NCBI RefSeq assembly: GCF_012273655.1
Contig: NZ_JAAWWP010000007.1
Coordinates: 1 to 64,000 of the forward strand
Length of the DNA stretch: 64,000 bases
Direction of reading: 5' to 3'
Source: Streptomyces physcomitrii
GTDB taxonomy: Bacteria; Actinomycetota; Actinomycetes; Streptomycetales; Streptomycetaceae
Positions 58,995 to 64,000 of the stretch are shown here, piece by piece. The first letter of the stretch is position 1. Every line of letters begins with the position of its first letter. Made by a program: the position numbers and the translations under genes. The notes below the pieces were generated by a model. It saw nothing but the letters and a program-made list of their open reading frames with translations. It searched no databases and had not been told where the DNA came from.

Positions 58995-60476
58995 GTGAGC
59001 GGCAACGGCGCGGGCGGTACGGCTGCGGACAAGCGTCCCAACGAACTGCTCGGCTCATGGTTCCTGCGCAGCGGCTGGTCGAAGGGCGAGCTGGCCCGCC
59101 AGGTGAACCGCAGGGCACGGCAGTTGGGCGCCAACCACATCTCCACCGACACCTCCCGGGTGCGCCGCTGGCTGGACGGGGAGAACCCGCGCGAGCCCAT
59201 CCCGAAGATCCTCGCCGAGCTGTTCTCCGAGCGCTTCGGCTGCGTGGTCGCCGTGGAGGACCTCGGGCTGCGCCCCACCCACCAGGCGCCCTCGGTCGCC
59301 GGGGTGGACCTGCCGTGGACCGGGCCGCAGACCGTCGCCCTGCTGAGCGAGTTCTCCCGCAGCGATCTGATGCTCGCCCGCCGCGGCTTCCTCGGCAGCT
59401 CGCTCGCGCTGGCCGCGGGACCCGCCCTGATCGAGCCGATGCAGCGCTGGCTGGTGCCCGCCCCCGGCAGCTCGCTCGCCCCGGCCGCCGAGCAGCCCCC
59501 CGGCGGCTCCCGGCGCGGCGGCCGGCTCTCCGCGCCCGAGCTGGAGTTGCTGGAGTCCACCACCGTGATGTTCCGGCAGTGGGACGCCCAGTGCGGTGGC
59601 GGACTGCGCCGCAAGGCCGTCGTCGGCCAGCTCCACGAGGTCACCGACCTGCTCCAGGAGTCGCAGCCCGCCGCCACCGCGCGCCGCCTGTTCAAGGTGG
59701 CGGCCGAACTCGCCGAGCTCGCCGGGTGGATGAGCTACGACGTGGGCCTGCAGCCCACCGCGCAGAAGTACTTCGTGCTCGCCCTGCACGCCGCGAAGGA
59801 GGCCGGCGACAGACCGCTCGGCTCGTACGTCCTGTCCAGCATGAGCCGGCAGATGATCCACCTCGGCCGGCCCGAGGACGCCCTGGAGCTGGTCCACCTC
59901 GCCCAGTACGGCAGCCGCGACTGCGCGAGCCCGCGCACCCAGGCCATGCTCTACGCGATGGAGGCCCGCGCCTACGCCGGGATGGGGCAGCCCGGCAAGT
60001 GCAAGCGGGCGGTGCGGATGTCCGAGGACACCTTCGAGGACGTACTCGACCTCAGCGAGCCGGAGCCGGACTGGATCCGCTTCTTCTCCCGCGCCGAACT
60101 GCACGGCGAGAACGCCCACTCCTACCGCGACCTCGCCTATGTCGCGGGCCGCAGCCCCACCTACGCCTCGCTCGCCGAACCGGTCATGGCCACCGCCGTG
60201 GAACTCTTCGGGCAGGACCCGGAGCACCAGCGCTCGTACGCGCTGAACCTCGTCGGCATGGCCACCGTGCACCTGCTGCGGCGCGAGCCCGAGCAGGGGG
60301 CGCGGCTCGCGGGCGAGGCCCTCACGCTCGCGGGCAAGATCCGCTCCGAGCGGGTCAACACCCGGATCCGCAGGACCGTCGACACCGCGCTCCGGGACTT
60401 CGGCGAGGTCGCCGAGGTCGCCGAGCTCACCGAGCGCCTCGCGCTCCACCTGCCCGAGACCGCCGCGGCGCTCTGA
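58995..60476 (+). CDS. nsdA: NsdA-type regulator of development and antibiotic production
   Basis: 493 residues from GTG 58995, behind GGATGGGGG. An N-terminal helix-turn-helix-like part, SWFLRSGWSKGELARQVNRRA near residues 21-41 and STDTSRVRRWLDGENPREPIP near 50-70, resembles that of BldD/NsdA-class regulators. The rest is helical with TPR-like pairs (RLFKVAAELAELAGWMSYD and LGSYVLSSMSRQMIHLGRPEDALEL). In S. coelicolor nsdA negatively affects actinorhodin, calcium-dependent antibiotic and sporulation. Identification rests on gene order and fold. Monocistronic, with a terminator at 60503. Confidence 0.85.
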   Translation: MSGNGAGGTAADKRPNELLGSWFLRSGWSKGELARQVNRRARQLGANHISTDTSRVRRWLDGENPREPIPKILAELFSERFGCVVAVEDLGLRPTHQAPSVAGVDLPWTGPQTVALLSEFSRSDLMLARRGFLGSSLALAAGPALIEPMQRWLVPAPGSSLAPAAEQPPGGSRRGGRLSAPELELLESTTVMFRQWDAQCGGGLRRKAVVGQLHEVTDLLQESQPAATARRLFKVAAELAELAGWMSYDVGLQPTAQKYFVLALHAAKEAGDRPLGSYVLSSMSRQMIHLGRPEDALELVHLAQYGSRDCASPRTQAMLYAMEARAYAGMGQPGKCKRAVRMSEDTFEDVLDLSEPEPDWIRFFSRAELHGENAHSYRDLAYVAGRSPTYASLAEPVMATAVELFGQDPEHQRSYALNLVGMATVHLLRREPEQGARLAGEALTLAGKIRSERVNTRIRRTVDTALRDFGEVAEVAELTERLALHLPETAAAL

Positions 60477-60502
60477 GGGCCGCACCCCCCTCCACCCGCT
60501 CC

Positions 60503-60534
60503 CGCCCGGCCGCACTCCGCGTGCGCGCCGGGCG
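60503..60534 (+). terminator. Terminator after nsdA
   Basis: A two-part stem, CGCCCGGC/GCCGGGCG continuous with CGCAC/GTGCG around TCCGC. About 13 paired bases, no U tract. Confidence 0.75.
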
Positions 60535-60688
60535 CGGGTATGCGAGGTTTCGTCACATGGCGGCCGCGGGCGGCGTTCGTATGCGGTCCGCCCGGGGCGC
60601 GGTGGCGCGGGCACCCGCTGCGGTCCGGGCGGCGAAGGTTGCGCCGCGATAACGATCGCCGCGGCCCCCGGCGTGAGTTCATCCACGT

Positions 60689-60724
60689 GTAACACCCGTG
60701 GCGCCTTCGTGACCGCGGGGAAAC
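60689..60724 (+). promoter_or_regulatory. GlnR-type box upstream of amtB
   Basis: GTGAC-n6-GAAAC at 60709-60724 exactly fits the GlnR pattern of GTnAC followed six bases later by GaAAC. A second, weaker GTAAC-n6-GGCGC lies at 60689-60704. GlnR activates the amtB-glnK-glnD operon under nitrogen limitation in S. coelicolor. Confidence 0.75.
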
Positions 60725-60766
60725 ATCGAGCGGCATCGGCGGAAACGGCGCCGCGCGACTCTCTGA

Positions 60767-62518
<1,752 letters not shown>

Positions 62519-62543
62519 GAACACAACCGACAGGAGTCGCCGG

Positions 62544-64000
62544 GTGACGAGTGTGCACGAAGGTACGGAAGACACCGGCAGGACGGCGGACGACGTGACC
62601 GGCGACGACACCCCACCCGGCGGCTACGCGGCGGCCCGGCTGCACCTCCTCAACGCGGAGGGACAGCAGGGGCCGCCGCGCCGCGCCGCCCTCGCGAAGC
62701 TCACCGACGCCTGGCTGGAGCAGCTCTTCACCTCCGCCGCCGGGCCGCTGCGCGGGGTCAGCCTGCTCGCCGTCGGCGGCTACGGCCGCGGCGAACTCTC
62801 CCCGCGCAGCGACCTCGACCTGGTCCTGCTGCACGACGGCAAGGCCGACCAGGGCGCCCTCGCCGCCCTCGCCGACCGCATCTGGTACCCGGTCTGGGAC
62901 CTCGGCCTCGACCTCGACCACTCGGTGCGCACCCCCGCCGAGGCCCGCAGGACCGCCGGCGAGGACCTCAAGGTCCAGCTCGGCCTGCTCGACGCCCGCC
63001 ACCTCGCGGGCGACCTCGGACTCACCGCCTCGCTGCGCACCACCGTCCTCGCGGACTGGCGCAACCAGGCCCCCAAACGCCTGCCCGAACTCCAGGAGCT
63101 GTGCGCCGAACGCGCCGCCCGCCAGGGCGAGTTGCAGTACCTCCTCGAAGGCGACCTCAAGGAGGCCCGCGGCGGACTGCGCGACGCCACCGCGCTGCGC
63201 GCCGTCGCCGCCTCCTGGCTCGCCGACGCCCCCCGCGAAGGACTCGACAACGCCCGGCGCCGCCTGCTCGACGTACGCGACGCCCTCCACCTGGCCACCG
63301 GCCGCGCCACCGACCGGCTCGCCCTCCAGGAACAGGACCAGGTCGCCGAGGCCCTCGGCCTGCTCGACGCCGACGCCCTGCTCCGCCAGGTCTACGAGGC
63401 CGCCCGCACCATCTCCTACGCCAGCGACGTCACCTGGCGCGAGGTCGGCCGGGTGCTGCGGGCCCGCTCGGTGCGGCCCCGGCTGCGCGCCCTGATCGGC
63501 GGCGGCAAGGCGGTGCCCGAGCGCACCCCGCTCGCCGAGGGCGTCGTCGAACAGGACGGCGAGGTCGTCCTCGCCCGCGCCGCCCGCCCCGAACGCGACC
63601 CGGTGCTGCCGCTGCGCGCCGCGGCCGCCGCCGCCCAGGCCGGTCTTCCGCTCTCCCTGCACGCGGTACGCCGCCTGGCCGCCGCCACCAAGGCGCTGCC
63701 CGCGCCCTGGCCCGCCGAGGCCCGCGAACAGCTGGTGACCCTGCTCGGCGCGGGCCGCCCCACCGTCGAGGTCTGGGAGGCCCTGGAGGCGGAGGGTCTG
63801 ATCACCCGGCTGCTGCCCGACTGGGAGCGGGTGCGCTGCCGCCCGCAGCGCAACGCCGTCCACACCTGGACCGTCGACCGCCACCTGGTGGAGACCGCCG
63901 TCCAGGCCGCCGAGCTGACCCGCCGGGTGCACCGGCCCGACCTGCTCCTGGTCGCCGCCCTGCTGCACGACATCGGCAAGGGCTGGCCCGGCGACCACAG
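62544..64000 (+). CDS. glnD: PII nucleotidyltransferase GlnD, 5' part (cut by window end)
   Basis: Only the first 485 codons are in the window. The GTG at 62544 follows AGGAG. The nucleotidyltransferase motif GGYGRGELSPRSDLD starts at residue 78 (Asp90, Asp92). LRDATALRAVAASWLADAP follows near 212-230, and the HD-domain metal motif LLHDIGKGWPGDH begins near 473 (His475, Asp476) just before the edge. The ACT domains lie beyond. It adds or removes AMP on GlnK. Third gene of the amtB-glnK-glnD operon. Confidence 0.95.
   Translation, partial: MTSVHEGTEDTGRTADDVTGDDTPPGGYAAARLHLLNAEGQQGPPRRAALAKLTDAWLEQLFTSAAGPLRGVSLLAVGGYGRGELSPRSDLDLVLLHDGKADQGALAALADRIWYPVWDLGLDLDHSVRTPAEARRTAGEDLKVQLGLLDARHLAGDLGLTASLRTTVLADWRNQAPKRLPELQELCAERAARQGELQYLLEGDLKEARGGLRDATALRAVAASWLADAPREGLDNARRRLLDVRDALHLATGRATDRLALQEQDQVAEALGLLDADALLRQVYEAARTISYASDVTWREVGRVLRARSVRPRLRALIGGGKAVPERTPLAEGVVEQDGEVVLARAARPERDPVLPLRAAAAAAQAGLPLSLHAVRRLAAATKALPAPWPAEAREQLVTLLGAGRPTVEVWEALEAEGLITRLLPDWERVRCRPQRNAVHTWTVDRHLVETAVQAAELTRRVHRPDLLLVAALLHDIGKGWPGDH

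Overview
The window is chromosomal core DNA from a Streptomyces or a very close relative. Evidence: very high GC with strong G/C third-codon bias, many GTG and some TTG starts, two adjacent conservon operons (roadblock/DUF742/GTPase signalling modules typical of Streptomyces), the NdgR-leuCD pair, an HU protein with a lysine-rich tail (HupS type), NsdA, and the amtB-glnK-glnD operon. From memory, the gene order follows the S. coelicolor block from about SCO5535 to SCO5585. No database search was possible, so identities rest on motifs, lengths and gene order.

Layout. 1-3947: the end of an IS5-like transposase, a YceI protein, a secreted protein with a zinc-peptidase signature, and the accB-accE acyl-CoA carboxylase genes. 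4113-15093 (minus strand): two complete conservons in tandem. Each encodes a sensor-kinase-like CvnA, a roadblock protein CvnB, a DUF742 protein CvnC and a small GTPase CvnD. The two CvnD genes share 513 bp of perfectly identical DNA. 15692-19170: a small unknown ORF, a fumarylacetoacetate hydrolase-family enzyme, gltX and a HAD phosphatase. 19261-19777: five tRNA genes (Gln, Glu, Glu, Gln, Glu). 19858-24194: a divergent MerR/DUF4188 pair, then ndgR divergent from leuCD. 24456-33007: hupS, cofC, plsC, gpsA, ddlA, a lone RAM domain, thiL, thiD and rpmB.

33235-43288: a DAK2-domain kinase, then a two-gene operon of an HSP90-like ATPase and a 1242-residue TPR protein, then recG. 43456-48843: rsmD, coaD, a SepIVA-like coiled-coil protein, DUF177, rpmF, rnc and mutM. 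48982-54709: a CAP-domain exported protein, acyP, a small coiled-coil protein and smc. 54936-60476: a GlcP-type sugar permease, ftsY, a degenerate prim-pol-like protein and nsdA. 60837-64000: amtB, glnK and the 5' part of glnD behind a GlnR-type box.

Functional links. Nitrogen control: GlnR box, AmtB, a PII protein with the modifiable Tyr51, and its modifying enzyme. Leucine synthesis and its regulator. Envelope and division: GpsA, PlsC, Ddl, SepIVA-like protein, Smc, FtsY. Ribosome and RNA metabolism: L28, L32, RsmD, RNase III, GltX and tRNAs. The parts least explained by ordinary housekeeping are the conservon pair with its homogenised GTPase genes, the HSP90-TPR operon, the small secreted LAS-type protein behind a tandem-repeat leader, and the 61-residue ORF at 15692.
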